Shown piece by piece: positions 46,747 to 58,475 of a stretch of 64,000 nucleotides of DNA. The number at the start of each line of letters is the position of its first letter. The stretch's first letter is position 1. The notes under the pieces were generated by a model, which was not told the origin of the DNA, made no database searches, and saw only the letters and a program-made list of their open reading frames with translations. This DNA comes from Anaerolineales bacterium (lineage in GTDB: Bacteria > Chloroflexota > Anaerolineae > Anaerolineales > UBA11579), in NCBI GenBank assembly GCA_021463845.1, contig JAJTXV010000002.1, positions 352,962 through 416,961 of the forward strand, read 5' to 3'. The position numbers and the translations under genes are program-made.

Positions 46747-48016
46747 AGTAACGCAACTCCTCGCGGTGCTCCGGGTGGGCCACGTTGATCAGCTCGCTGG
46801 CGCGTTCACGCACGCTTTTGCCGTGCAGGGATGCGATGCCGTATTCCGTGGCCACGTAGTGCACATCCCCGCGCGATGTCACCACGCCTGCGCCTTCGCG
46901 CAGGCGTGGCACGATGCGCGAGATGCTGCCGCGCGCCAGCGCCGGCAAGGCCACGATGGCCTTGCCGCCCTTGGAGCGCACCGCCCCGCGAATGAAATCC
47001 AGCTGCCCGCCGATGCCACTATAGAAATAGCCGCCCATGGAGTCAGCGCAGACCTGGCCGCTGAGATCCACCTCAATGGCCGAGTTGATCGAGGTCATCT
47101 TGTGGTTCTGGGCAATGACGAAGGGGTCGTTGACATAGTCGGTGGGGTGCAGCTCGATCATTGCATTGTCTTCGACAAATTTGTACAGCCGCTGCGAACC
47201 GAACAGAAATCCCGCCACGATCTTGCCAGGGTGCAGGGTCTTGGCGCTGTTGGTCACCACCCCCTGTTCCACCAGATCCACCACGCCGTCTGAGAACAGC
47301 TCACTGTGGATGCCCAGGTTGCGCTTGTTGCCCAGTTTGGCCAGTACCGCGTTGGGCAACGCGCCGATGCCCAATTGCAAGGTGGCTTCATCCGGCACCA
47401 GGTCAGCCACCAGCTCGCCAATCGTGTCCTGCTCGGTGGTGATCTCCTTGTGGGCAGGCTCGGGCAGCGGATAGTCCACCGGCACCAGATAATCAATGTC
47501 GCTGACATGAATGAACGAGTCGCCCAATACGCGCGGCATCTGGGTGTTGACCTCCGCGATCACCATGGTGGCCGCTTCGGCGGCCGGCTTGGTGACGCCC
47601 ACCTCCACACCGTAGGAACAGAAGCCGTGCTGGTCAGGCGGGGATACCTGGATGAAAGCAATATCCAGCGGCAGCGAACCGTCTCGGAAGAGGGCCGGCA
47701 CCTCGGAGAGGAAGATGGGGATGTAATCGGCGCGGCCTTCGTTCACCGCCTTGCGGGCCGGCGCGCCGATGAACAAGGCGCGGTGGCGGAAGCTGCGCGC
47801 GAAGCGCGGTTCGAGATACTGCCCGCCTGCGAATGTGAGTACATGCACGACTTCCACATTCTCCAGCGCGCCAGCGCGGGCCACCAGGGCGCGCTCGATC
47901 TCCTGTGGGAAACCCGCGCCGCCGCCCATGTAGATGCGGGCGCCGGATGGGATGTGGCGGACAGCTTCGGCAGGCGTAATGGTCTTTTGGGCGAAAGCAC
48001 TATTGGAAGCGTTCAT
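46724..48016 (-). CDS. Acetyl-CoA hydrolase/CoA-transferase family protein (4-hydroxybutyrate CoA-transferase-like)
   Basis: A 430-residue enzyme of the family I CoA-transferase type. The catalytic Glu is Glu239 in NLGIHSELFSDG; GIGALPNAVLAKLG and the C-terminal YGIASLHGKSVRERA also match the family. It transfers CoA between acetyl-CoA and carboxylates such as 4-hydroxybutyrate, butyrate or succinate; which one cannot be told. The first 15 residues before TPAEAVRHIPSGARI are variable. It is convergent with the kinase gene (23-base overlap). The gene stands alone. Confidence 0.88.
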   Translation of the reverse strand: MNASNSAFAQKTITPAEAVRHIPSGARIYMGGGAGFPQEIERALVARAGALENVEVVHVLTFAGGQYLEPRFARSFRHRALFIGAPARKAVNEGRADYIPIFLSEVPALFRDGSLPLDIAFIQVSPPDQHGFCSYGVEVGVTKPAAEAATMVIAEVNTQMPRVLGDSFIHVSDIDYLVPVDYPLPEPAHKEITTEQDTIGELVADLVPDEATLQLGIGALPNAVLAKLGNKRNLGIHSELFSDGVVDLVEQGVVTNSAKTLHPGKIVAGFLFGSQRLYKFVEDNAMIELHPTDYVNDPFVIAQNHKMTSINSAIEVDLSGQVCADSMGGYFYSGIGGQLDFIRGAVRSKGGKAIVALPALARGSISRIVPRLREGAGVVTSRGDVHYVATEYGIASLHGKSVRERASELINVAHPEHREELRYFMRQQGW

Positions 48017-48231
48017 GCTGGAATGATACAGAAAGCTGGCGTCTTTACCAGATGACGAATGTTGCTGAATCCTGTAAATTGTCCTTTACTGAAGCTGTCA
48101 GTCAGCCTGAAATCCCAGAGAATTTGGGACACTACTGGTGGTATATGTCCCTAGTGTATGCGCCGCGGCCAGCGTAAAGTGTTGGCAACTTTTTATTCAC
48201 GGTTTGCTGGAACGCAAACCAGGAGGAAGAC

Positions 48232-48798
48232 ATGAGCTCTGTTGTACAGCGGGGTCGCCTGATCCAAGACCCCCCAATCGCTAAGTTTTTATTCAATGAT
48301 TTCCGGATGGCATGGGTGTGGCTGGCTGTGCGTGTGTGGCTGGGCTACGAATGGCTGCAGTCTGGCCTGGGCAAGATCAGCAACCCGGCCTGGACCCAGA
48401 CCGGCGATGCCCTGAAGGGCTACTGGACCAACGCCGTGGCCATTCCGGAGACGGGCCGCCCGCCGATCTCGTTCGACTGGTACCGTGATTTCCTGCAGTT
48501 CATGCTGGACACCGAGGCCTACACCTGGTTTGCCAAGCTGATCTCGTTCGGTGAAGTGCTGGTGGGCATTGCCCTGATCCTGGGCGCCTTCACGGGCATC
48601 GCCGCCTTCTTCGGTGGCTTCATGAACTTCAACTTCATGCTGGCAGGTTCGGCCAGCACCAACCCGCTGCTGTTCGTGGCGGCGCTGGGCCTCATCATGG
48701 GCTGGAAGATCGCCGGATACCTCGGCCTGGACTACTTCCTGCTCCCCTGGATCGGAACGCCCTGGGGTAGGGAAGACGCAAAATCTCGAAAGAAATGA
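48232..48798 (+). CDS. DoxX-family membrane protein
   Basis: A 188-residue protein with four predicted helices. The first helix region has RVWLGYEWLQSGLGKI and a later one GEVLVGIALILGAFTGIAAF, both DoxX hallmarks. DoxX proteins are quinone-linked subunits or partners in oxidation of thiosulfate or in redox-stress complexes. The start follows CAGGAGGAAGAC, the strongest ribosome site in the region. It is monocistronic, bounded by a terminator. The specific electron donor is unknown. Confidence 0.85.
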   Translation: MSSVVQRGRLIQDPPIAKFLFNDFRMAWVWLAVRVWLGYEWLQSGLGKISNPAWTQTGDALKGYWTNAVAIPETGRPPISFDWYRDFLQFMLDTEAYTWFAKLISFGEVLVGIALILGAFTGIAAFFGGFMNFNFMLAGSASTNPLLFVAALGLIMGWKIAGYLGLDYFLLPWIGTPWGREDAKSRKK

Positions 48799-48811
48799 CG
48801 ACGTAGTAGAT

Positions 48812-48840
48812 AAAAAGAGGCCCGCAAGGGCCTCTTTTTT
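48812..48840. terminator. Bidirectional terminator after the DoxX gene
   Basis: AAAAAGAGGCCC at 48812-48823 pairs with GGGCCTCTTTTT at 48828-48839 over GCAA, with T runs in both directions. Confidence 0.92.
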
Positions 48841-48841
48841 G

Positions 48842-49252
48842 TTAAGCGATCAGGCTGCGGTGATCCACCATGATGCAGCGGTCCATCACCATTGGCAGGC
48901 CGGCCGCCTGTGCCGCCGCCGCGGCGGTGGCATCCTCAACCCCCACCTGGGCCCATACGGCTTTGGCCCCCGCAGCGATCGCCTCCTGCACTACATCGTG
49001 CAAGTGCTCCGAGCGGCGGAAGACGTTGACGATGTCGATCGGCGCCGGCACTGAAGCCAGGTCCGCATAGACGGCCTGGCCGTCTATGCTGGTGAGCAGC
49101 GGGTTGACCGGGTAGACCTCGTAGCCCGCTTGCCGCAGGTAGCTGGCAATGCGGTAGCTGGTGCGATAGGGCTTGTCGGAATGGCCGACCACCGCGATGG
49201 TGCGGGCCGATTGCAGAAGAGTGCGCAGTTCGTCTTGCGTGTGCAGGGTCAA
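48842..49252 (-). CDS. CoA-binding-domain protein (YccU-like)
   Basis: A 136-residue Rossmann-fold protein. It matches the CoA-binding family: RTIAVVGHSDKPYRTSYRIA, then VYPVNPLL and VNVFRRSEHLHDVVQEA, ending with MVMDRCIMVDHR. The role is unknown; relatives are single-domain homologues of succinyl-CoA ligase. GGGAGG lies 7 bases before a TTG at 49252, and that TTGA overlaps the upstream acetyltransferase stop by 4 bases, so TTG is chosen over the ATG at 49267. It is co-transcribed with the GNAT gene. Confidence 0.86.
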   Translation of the reverse strand: MTLHTQDELRTLLQSARTIAVVGHSDKPYRTSYRIASYLRQAGYEVYPVNPLLTSIDGQAVYADLASVPAPIDIVNVFRRSEHLHDVVQEAIAAGAKAVWAQVGVEDATAAAAAQAAGLPMVMDRCIMVDHRSLIA

Positions 49253-50229
49253 GCAGAAACCTCCCATGGGTAGCGCATCCAGATCAGGGTGCGCAAGGCG
49301 GAGAAGCCGGCCGCCTGGATCGCCTCGGCGGCCAGGCCGGCCGGATAGTTGAGCGCCAACTTGCGCTCACGGCGCAGCTGGCGGCTGGCCGCCGCCAGCA
49401 AGTCTGCCAGAGGCGGCTGCGCATCGTGCGGGTCCGCCGCCAGCCAAAGGCGGTCCGCCTCCAGCGTGGAGCTTTGCCAGCTGAGCACGGCGCGCAGGTG
49501 TTTGTCCTGGGTCGCGCTCCAGTGCATGCTGCGCGGGTCGCCAAACAGGCGCTGCAAGCTGGCTTGCCAGCCGGGGCGCAGCGTGCTGGTCTTGAGCGGC
49601 AGGTGCCAACGCACATCGGCGGGGTACATGGCATCCAGCCAGGCTTTTTGCATAGCCCAGTCGGCGTCCACGCGCTTGCGGATGCGTAGCGAGGGGGCCA
49701 GCGCTTCGGCGGCCGTTTGCGGCCAGCCGCGCCAGCTGGTGCGGCGCACCTTTTCCACGAAGCCCAGGCGGGTATAGAGCTCGATGGCGGTCGCGTTGGT
49801 CTGGTCAACCTGCAGCCAGGTCTCAGCGCGGCCGCGGTTGCGCACATCCTCCAGCGCGGCGCGGGTCAGCTGGCTGGCGATCCCATGCCCGCGGTAGTCG
49901 GGATGCACGGCTACGTTGGCGATCAGATAGCGTGTGCGGCTACCCAGATATTGCGGGATCAGGCTCAGGTTGCCCACCAGCACGCCGTCTTCGACCCACA
50001 CCATGCCCATCAGCGGCGCTTCCAGGCTTGCCGGCGGGGAAGCCAGCCAGTGCCCGGCGCGGGCCGCCTGGCGCATCTGGCGGATGTACTGGTAGCCGTC
50101 TGAATCCAGGGTGGGCGCAAAGCACAGCTCCACCAGATCGGCCACGGCCAACAGGTCTCGGCGAACATCAAAGGGGCGTAGATTGGTGGGGCGGGTGAAG
50201 GCGGGCAGGTGGGTTGCGCTGGCGCTCAT
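49249..50229 (-). CDS. GNAT-family N-acetyltransferase
   Basis: A 326-residue protein. The GNAT domain (about 15-165) has the acetyl-CoA-binding motif HPDYRGHGIASQLTRAAL and the following YTRLGFVEKV. The C-terminal 150 residues, with repeated LRPGWQASLQ-like and Trp-rich segments, are not recognised and may form a second, degenerate acetyltransferase domain. The family acetylates amines on proteins, polyamines or antibiotics; no substrate can be named. It overlaps the CoA-binding gene by 4 bases. Confidence 0.82.
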   Translation of the reverse strand: MSASATHLPAFTRPTNLRPFDVRRDLLAVADLVELCFAPTLDSDGYQYIRQMRQAARAGHWLASPPASLEAPLMGMVWVEDGVLVGNLSLIPQYLGSRTRYLIANVAVHPDYRGHGIASQLTRAALEDVRNRGRAETWLQVDQTNATAIELYTRLGFVEKVRRTSWRGWPQTAAEALAPSLRIRKRVDADWAMQKAWLDAMYPADVRWHLPLKTSTLRPGWQASLQRLFGDPRSMHWSATQDKHLRAVLSWQSSTLEADRLWLAADPHDAQPPLADLLAAASRQLRRERKLALNYPAGLAAEAIQAAGFSALRTLIWMRYPWEVSA

Positions 50230-50274
50230 GGGACGCTCAATTCAATTATAGTGCCGCGTTGATATAATCCTTTT

Positions 50275-51114
50275 ATGCGCATAGATAAAGAGCTTTTGAA
50301 GAAGCTGCCCTTGCTCCTGATGCTGGCCAGCCTGCTGGCCGTCGTGGCGCTTTCGGCCTGGCCCAGCCAGGCGGCAGCTTCTCCATTGTTTCAATCCACG
50401 CCTCAGCCTATGCCTGAGCCCGGCCCGGATGGGCGCATTCTGTACACCGCCCTCCCCGGCGATTCGCCGTGGCTGATCGCCGGCAAGTTCAACATTCCGA
50501 TCGAGCAGCTGCGCATCCTGAATGGCTGGGGGCCGGACAAGGTGCTGCAGGAAGGCGAAACCGTAGTGCTGGCCACTGCGGCACAAACCACGCCTACGGC
50601 TCCGGAGGCAACCTCAGAAGTGGTTGCCACCACCACACCGGAAGGCACTCCGGGCACCGGCACGATCTGTGTGCTGCTCTTCGATGATGTCAACGGCGAC
50701 GCCACTCGGCAGGATGCTGAACTGGGCATCCCCGGCGGGGCGGCGAGCGTAAGCGAGCGCACCGGCCTGGCCTCGCGCCAGGGTGACACCCTGGCGCAGC
50801 TCGATGCCACCACTGGCCTGCCGCAGGCCGTCTGCTTCGCAGACCTGCCGGGTGGCGAATACACCGTGAGTGTGGCGGCCCCGCAGGGCTTCAACCCCAC
50901 CACGGCCCAAAGCGCAACCATTCAACTGAGCCCGGGCGATGAGACCAGCCTGAACTTCGGCGCCCAAGCAGGTTCCTCTGGCGGGTTCAATATTCTGACC
51001 CCGGAGGAAGGCGGCCCGCCGTCTCCGCTGATGGGTCTGTTGGGCGTTGTGTTGGTGGTGGCTGGTGGCGGCCTGGGCTTCTACAGCTGGCAGCTTTCGC
51101 GCCGCCGCTTCTAG
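50275..51114 (+). CDS. Secreted, membrane-anchored LysM plus SdrD-B-like protein
   Basis: A 279-residue surface protein. A signal peptide (about 1-33) is followed by a LysM-like domain (YTALPGDSPWLIAGKFNI, then LRILNGWGPDKVLQEGETVVL), a Thr/Pro/Glu linker, and an SdrD B-like domain starting at ICVLLFDDVNGDATRQDAEL. One C-terminal helix (about 250-270) and an RRR tail anchor it. LysM binds peptidoglycan or related glycan, so it probably links wall material to the membrane. TATAAT at 50263-50268 ends 6 bases before the ATG, a leaderless arrangement. Confidence 0.84.
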   Translation: MRIDKELLKKLPLLLMLASLLAVVALSAWPSQAAASPLFQSTPQPMPEPGPDGRILYTALPGDSPWLIAGKFNIPIEQLRILNGWGPDKVLQEGETVVLATAAQTTPTAPEATSEVVATTTPEGTPGTGTICVLLFDDVNGDATRQDAELGIPGGAASVSERTGLASRQGDTLAQLDATTGLPQAVCFADLPGGEYTVSVAAPQGFNPTTAQSATIQLSPGDETSLNFGAQAGSSGGFNILTPEEGGPPSPLMGLLGVVLVVAGGGLGFYSWQLSRRRF

Positions 51115-52127
51115 GCCAATTCCAAGTAAACAGCTTTTAGTGCTGCTTCAAAAGCGCCAGCGTCCCAGCTGGCGCTTTTTTGTGCGGCCTGCTGCTCCAA
51201 CCCGGCGCGCACGCCTTCTTCTACCACCACCGTGAGTATGGCCGCACCCAGGCTGCGCGTGTCGCCGGCTGCCGCCAGGTAGGCGGCCGACCCAACCATC
51301 GCTTCGGTCAGCGGCTCTTGCAGCGCCACCACGGCTTTGCCGCAGGCCAGCGCCTGGCGCAGGCTGCTGCCCCAGGCGGGCGGCGGCTCGGGGTGCACCA
51401 GGGCCGTGCAATTTTGGATGAGCGCGTGCAGCTCGGTCGGTGTGGGGTGGACGACCTGCACATCGTCTTGCAGGTCAAAGATGGGCAATTGCGCCTGCAG
51501 CCAGGCGTCTTGCTGCGGATCCAAGCCGGCGATCAGCAGCGGGTACAGCTCGCCGATCGAGCCCGCTGCCCAGGTCCAGGCTTTGAGCAGCGGCAGCAGC
51601 GCTTCCGGCTGGCCTGAGCCGTGGTACAGCACATACTCCGCAGGAGTATGTGCTGGCAGCACCGCCTGCGCATCCAGTGATACGCAGGGCGGCAGTGTGG
51701 TCAGCGCGCCCGAGTGGGCTGGCGCCGGTAGATCGCTGGGCCACAGCAGGCGGGCACGCGCCAGGCCGCCGTGCGCCTGGGCCGCGGCCATCCGGCTGCG
51801 CCCCGCATCGTTGTACTCTGCTGGGCTCACCAACGTAGGAACTTTGCCCAGCAGCGAGGCAGCGCGCGCCGTGGTGTGGATGGCGGCCGCGCTGTGCTCG
51901 GCCGCCAGGGCCTGCAGGCGGTTTTGCTCCCAGTCGCCGCGGTCACGCCCGGTCGCCTGGTGCGCCTGGACGCGGGCCGGCAGCTCTTCGCTGACGGCCG
52001 CCGGCAGGGCCAGCAGCAGCTCAACATCGGCCGGCGCGGCCGCCAGCAGCTGGCGCAGGTGGTTCGCGGCGGGGCTGAGCGGCGCGTGAGCCAGCGGCCA
52101 GCCGTCGTACAGGATGCGGGTGGGCAT
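51111..52127 (-). CDS. Glycosyltransferase (GT4-type, RfaB-like)
   Basis: A 338-residue GT-B-type protein. The C-terminal half has the GT4 pattern LIAGLDPQQDAWLQAQL, VVHPTPTELHALIQNCTALVHPEP and GSSLRQALACGKAVVALQEP, where the usual E-x7-E acidic pair is replaced (PPPAWGSSLRQAL), so activity may be altered. The N-terminal half is Ala-rich and lacks clear motifs. The ATG at 52127 is chosen for the fold; the extension upstream is not coding-like. It overlaps the convergent LysM gene by 4 bases. Confidence 0.72.
   Translation of the reverse strand: MPTRILYDGWPLAHAPLSPAANHLRQLLAAAPADVELLLALPAAVSEELPARVQAHQATGRDRGDWEQNRLQALAAEHSAAAIHTTARAASLLGKVPTLVSPAEYNDAGRSRMAAAQAHGGLARARLLWPSDLPAPAHSGALTTLPPCVSLDAQAVLPAHTPAEYVLYHGSGQPEALLPLLKAWTWAAGSIGELYPLLIAGLDPQQDAWLQAQLPIFDLQDDVQVVHPTPTELHALIQNCTALVHPEPPPAWGSSLRQALACGKAVVALQEPLTEAMVGSAAYLAAAGDTRSLGAAILTVVVEEGVRAGLEQQAAQKSASWDAGAFEAALKAVYLELA
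51150..51183. terminator. Bidirectional terminator inside the convergent glycosyltransferase gene
   Basis: AAAAGCGCCAGC at 51150-51161 pairs with GCTGGCGCTTTT (from 51168) over GTCCCA and is followed by TTTTTTG. It ends the LysM transcript but lies within the last codons of the glycosyltransferase gene on the other strand, so the coding sequence doubles as a terminator. Confidence 0.75.
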
Positions 52128-52472
52128 ATGGAGATGGTAATTCGTAATTTGTGATTGAGGGGCTGTTCTCACCTGCTTGACAAATAACCCAACTCGCAGC
52201 CAAGCGATAATTCTCTGCTATAAGCCTGGCATCGCCTGCTGCAGGCTTAGGAAGCCAAAAAGTTGTTAGTAATATATTTTGACCCCCACCCCCATGCGCG
52301 CAATAATAACTTTTACGCAGATGTGTAGTTTCGTTGCCGGGCTTGCCCGGCAGAAACTACAACGCGTGGCGCAGCCACGCAACCATTCCGAGCGAAGCGA
52401 GGAATCCTTTAGGGCACTTCAAGTCCGGCTTGTCTTTGGGGCAGCTAGCCGCCGTTTATAATTAGCGCTCAC
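52128..52472. other. 345-base gap upstream of glyQS with palindromes
   Basis: The gap holds no gene. It contains a cluster of palindromes at 52325-52410 and, near its end, TATAAT at 52457-52462, ten bases before the glyQS start and a likely -10 element. No T-box leader is recognisable: no specifier-loop pattern or T-box sequence was found. Confidence 0.55.
52325..52410. repeat. Cluster of three palindromes (REP-like)
   Basis: In order: GTAGTTTC-gt-TGCCGGGC-TT-GCCCGGCA-GAAACTAC (52325-52361), GCGTGGC-GCA-GCCACGC (about 52364-52380) and CATTCCGAGCGAAGCGAGGAAT (52384-52405). The third is the reverse of the element at 21102-21127 and belongs to a widely dispersed palindromic family. The cluster sits upstream of glyQS. 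Confidence 0.65.
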
Positions 52473-55562
<3,090 letters not shown>

Positions 55563-55564
55563 CT

Positions 55565-56194
55565 GTGTTCATCACCCTCGAAGGCCCGGAAGGCAGCGGC
55601 AAGACCTCGCAAATTCCGCGCCTGGCGGATGCTTTGCGCGCCGCAGGCTACAAAGTGCTGACCACGCGGGAGCCGGGTGGCACCCTCATCGGTGACCAGA
55701 TTCGCAAAGTCTTGTTTGACCTGGGCAACAAAGCCATGCAGCCGCGCAGCGAGATCCTGCTCTTCCAGGCTTCGCGCGCCCAGCTGGTGGATGAAGTCAT
55801 CCGTCCGGCATTGGCGGCGGGCGAGGTGGTGCTGTGTGACCGCTATGCTGACAGCACTATGGCCTATCAGGGGCATGGGCATGGCGTCGATCTGGCACAG
55901 CTGGCCGAATTGGTGCGCTTTGCCACCGGCGGCCTGAAGCCGGATCTGACCCTGTTTCTGGACATCAAACCAAAAGATGGCCTGCGCCGCCGTGACGCCG
56001 ATGGCAACTGGAACCGCTTGGATGATTACGACGCCGAATTTCACGAGCGAGTCTATGGCGGCTATCAGAAGTTGATCGCCGCCGAGTCACAGCGTTGGGA
56101 AGTCGTGGACGCTACGCGTACGCCGGATGAAGTGGCTGCGGATCTGGCGCGCAAAACACTGGCCCGCTTACAAAGCAAGGAGCGCCTTGTATAA
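55565..56194 (+). CDS. tmk: Thymidylate kinase
   Basis: A 209-residue kinase that phosphorylates dTMP to dTDP. The P-loop is EGPEGSGKT at residues 6-14, the dTMP-binding DRYADSTMAYQ is near residue 95, and the LID region RRRDADGNWNRLDDY is near 140. The start is a GTG 2 bases after the glyQS stop, so translation is coupled. The gene is followed by gmk, also a nucleotide kinase, in the same operon; TATAAT at 56190-56195 inside its last codons may start a separate gmk transcript. Confidence 0.94.
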   Translation: MFITLEGPEGSGKTSQIPRLADALRAAGYKVLTTREPGGTLIGDQIRKVLFDLGNKAMQPRSEILLFQASRAQLVDEVIRPALAAGEVVLCDRYADSTMAYQGHGHGVDLAQLAELVRFATGGLKPDLTLFLDIKPKDGLRRRDADGNWNRLDDYDAEFHERVYGGYQKLIAAESQRWEVVDATRTPDEVAADLARKTLARLQSKERLV

Positions 56195-56204
56195 TCAGGC
56201 GCAC

Positions 56205-56828
56205 ATGAGCAACCAAAGCCCAGAATTTGGCCCTGTAACCGAACCCCTGTTGATCGTACTCTCCGGCCCATCGGGTGTCGGCAAAGATAGCGTGCTCGAG
56301 CTGATGAAACAGCGCGGCCTGCCCTTCCACTTTGTGGTCACGGCTACCACGCGCCCCCCGCGGCCAGAAGAGCGCGACGGCATTGATTACCTGTTCGTCA
56401 GCCGGGAAGAATTTGCCGGGCTGATCGAAAAAGAAGAGCTGCTCGAATACGCCATCGTCTATAACGATTACAAAGGCATCCCCAAGGAGCAAGTGCGCAA
56501 AGCGCTCTCCACCGGCAAGGACGTTGTGATGCGCGTGGATGTACAGGGCGCTGCCACCGTGCGCAAGATCTCACCCAGCGCGATCCTGGTGTTCATCACC
56601 ACTTCCAGCGAGGAAGAGCTGGTCGAGCGCCTGGAGCGGCGCAAGACCGAGACGCCCGAGAACTTGAAGCTGCGCATTGCCACCGCCCGCCAGGAGTTCA
56701 AGCGCGTGGGTGAATTTGACTATGTGGTGGTTAACCGCGATGGCGAGCTGGAAGAAACAGTTGACCGCATCGAAGACATCATCTCGGCGGAACACCACCG
56801 CGTGAGCCCACGGCGCGTGCAACTGTGA
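56205..56828 (+). CDS. gmk: Guanylate kinase
   Basis: A 207-residue enzyme making GDP from GMP. The P-loop LSGPSGVGKDS is at residues 19-29, and the GMP-binding TTRPPRPEERDGIDY and the acidic loop EYAIVYNDYKG are intact. Gmk usually has GKGT or GKST; here the last position is Asp (GKDS), an uncommon substitution. The ATG at 56205 is 9 bases downstream of TATAAT and has no ribosome site, so a leaderless mRNA is likely. Its stop overlaps the rhomboid start by 4 bases. Confidence 0.94.
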   Translation: MSNQSPEFGPVTEPLLIVLSGPSGVGKDSVLELMKQRGLPFHFVVTATTRPPRPEERDGIDYLFVSREEFAGLIEKEELLEYAIVYNDYKGIPKEQVRKALSTGKDVVMRVDVQGAATVRKISPSAILVFITTSSEEELVERLERRKTETPENLKLRIATARQEFKRVGEFDYVVVNRDGELEETVDRIEDIISAEHHRVSPRRVQL

Positions 56829-57634
56829 GCGACCGCCCGGAACCCAACCCCCAGCCCGGAGACGACGCGCCCCAAGTGCTTGGGCGCATTTCCCCTGCCC
56901 GCAAACCCGTACGCCTGCCTAAAAACAGGCCGGTGGTTGTGTATGTGATCCTGGCGATCACCGCACTGGTGTACGCTCTGCAGTCGCTGACATCGATCGG
57001 CTTGCTGGATCTTGGGCCTTGTCCGTACTTTATCAGCGCGGATATCCCCGCCTGCTATGGCATGAAGGTCAACCCGCTGATTATGGCCGGCCAGTGGTGG
57101 CGGCTGATCACGCCCGTGCTGCTGCATGCCGGGTTGCTGCACATTGCCTTCAACATGTATGCGTTGTACGCGCTCGGTCCTGAGCTGGAGCGCATGTTTG
57201 GGCACTTCTCGTTTTTGAGCCTGTACCTGGTCAGCGGTTTTGCCGGCGGGGTCATGTCGTTCTTGATGAGCGCTGCGCCCTCGCTGGGGGCTTCCACGGC
57301 GGTGTTCGGTCTGCTGGGTGCGCATGCCGTGTTTGCCTACCGCAACCAGCGTGTGTTCGGGCGGCGCGCCCAGGCTGTGATGCGCAGCATCCTGCAGATC
57401 GCCGCCATCAACTTCCTGATCGGTCTTTCCCCGGGCATTGATAACTGGGGTCACTTTGGCGGCCTGCTGGGCGGCCTGGTGTTCACCTATTTGAGCGGCC
57501 CATTGTTTGAGCTGCGCGAAAGCGGCGAAGAACTCGAACTGGTGGATACGAATGCGCCCAACCAGGTATGGCTGGGCGCATTGGCTGTCTTGCTGATCTT
57601 TGGCGCGGCCGCCGCCGGCAAACTGCTGGCCTAG
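56825..57634 (+). CDS. Rhomboid-family intramembrane serine protease
   Basis: A 269-residue protein with six to seven helices after a Pro-rich cytoplasmic N-terminus. The catalytic Ser is in GASTAVFG (about residue 158), the His in NWGHFGG (about residue 206), and the loop WWRLITPVLLHAGLLHIAFNM is a rhomboid signature. The family cuts membrane proteins within the bilayer; targets unknown. A GTG start overlaps the gmk stop by 4 bases (GTGA). It ends exactly where the convergent crotonase gene ends. Confidence 0.93.
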   Translation: MSDRPEPNPQPGDDAPQVLGRISPARKPVRLPKNRPVVVYVILAITALVYALQSLTSIGLLDLGPCPYFISADIPACYGMKVNPLIMAGQWWRLITPVLLHAGLLHIAFNMYALYALGPELERMFGHFSFLSLYLVSGFAGGVMSFLMSAAPSLGASTAVFGLLGAHAVFAYRNQRVFGRRAQAVMRSILQIAAINFLIGLSPGIDNWGHFGGLLGGLVFTYLSGPLFELRESGEELELVDTNAPNQVWLGALAVLLIFGAAAAGKLLA

Positions 57635-58426
57635 TTATTTGCCGGCGTTGGCCTTGGCGTAATCCGGGGCGCGCTTTTCTACAAAGGCCGCCAGACCTTC
57701 TTTGTGGTCGCTGCCCTCGCCCGCAATTTCCTGATTGTGGGCTTCGTAATCCAATATTTCTTCCAAGTTTGATAACAGAGCTTTGTTGAAGGCGCGCTTG
57801 GTCAGACCCATGGCGTTGGTGGGGCCTTGCGCCAGGCGCAGCGCCCAATCCCACGCGGTTTGTTGCAGCTCGTCAGCCGGCACGACCGCGTTGAGCAAGC
57901 CCCAGGCCAGCGCCTGATCGGCGGTGATGGGGTCGTTATAAAAAGCCACTTGAGATGCGCGGCCCAGGCCGATGATGGCGGGCAGCATCAGCGAGACGGC
58001 TGAGTCGGGCGCCAGGCCGATGCCGCTAAAGCCGATGACGAAGCGCGTCTCGGGCGAGCCGATGCGCAGGTCGCAGGCCAGCGCCAGGCCCAGGGCGGCG
58101 CCGGCCGCCGCACCCTGGATGGAAGCCAGGATCGGCTTCTCAAGCTGGCGCATCTGCAGCACCAGCGGATTGTAGGTCTTTTGCAAATGCTGGCGGAAGG
58201 ACACATGGCCCTCACCGCCGAATTCAGTAACGTCTTGCCCGGCGCTGAACAGCTTGCCGTTGGCTTGCAGCAGCACGCTGCGCACGGCGCGGTCCTTCTT
58301 GGCGTCCTTGAAGGCATTTTGCAGCTCAATGGCCATGGGCGTATTGAAGGCATTCGCCTTTGGGCGGTCCAGGGTCAGGGTCAGTACGCCTTCTTTGAGC
58401 TCGCGCGCGATCATTGCATCAGACAT
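57635..58426 (-). CDS. Enoyl-CoA hydratase/isomerase family protein (PaaG-like)
   Basis: A 263-residue crotonase. The oxyanion-hole segments LFSAGQDVTEFG and AAGAALGLALACDLRIG are present. At the usual first catalytic Glu position the sequence has Gly/Leu (GAALGLAL), and the second site reads GFSGIGLAPDSAVS with Asp, a pattern seen in PaaG-type isomerases rather than hydratases. It could shift double bonds in CoA-linked intermediates of aromatic breakdown. No other pathway genes surround it. It is convergent with the rhomboid gene without spacing. Confidence 0.85.
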   Translation of the reverse strand: MSDAMIARELKEGVLTLTLDRPKANAFNTPMAIELQNAFKDAKKDRAVRSVLLQANGKLFSAGQDVTEFGGEGHVSFRQHLQKTYNPLVLQMRQLEKPILASIQGAAAGAALGLALACDLRIGSPETRFVIGFSGIGLAPDSAVSLMLPAIIGLGRASQVAFYNDPITADQALAWGLLNAVVPADELQQTAWDWALRLAQGPTNAMGLTKRAFNKALLSNLEEILDYEAHNQEIAGEGSDHKEGLAAFVEKRAPDYAKANAGK

Positions 58427-58475
58427 GACGCCTCCAGTAGTGGATTATTCAGTTGAATTGTAATGGAGTGGCAGG

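Noticed and set aside
52128-52472. T-box leader of the glycyl-tRNA synthetase gene
   Set aside because: No T-box consensus or antiterminator was seen; the structure there is palindromic repeats, and the promoter lies only about 10 bases from the start.
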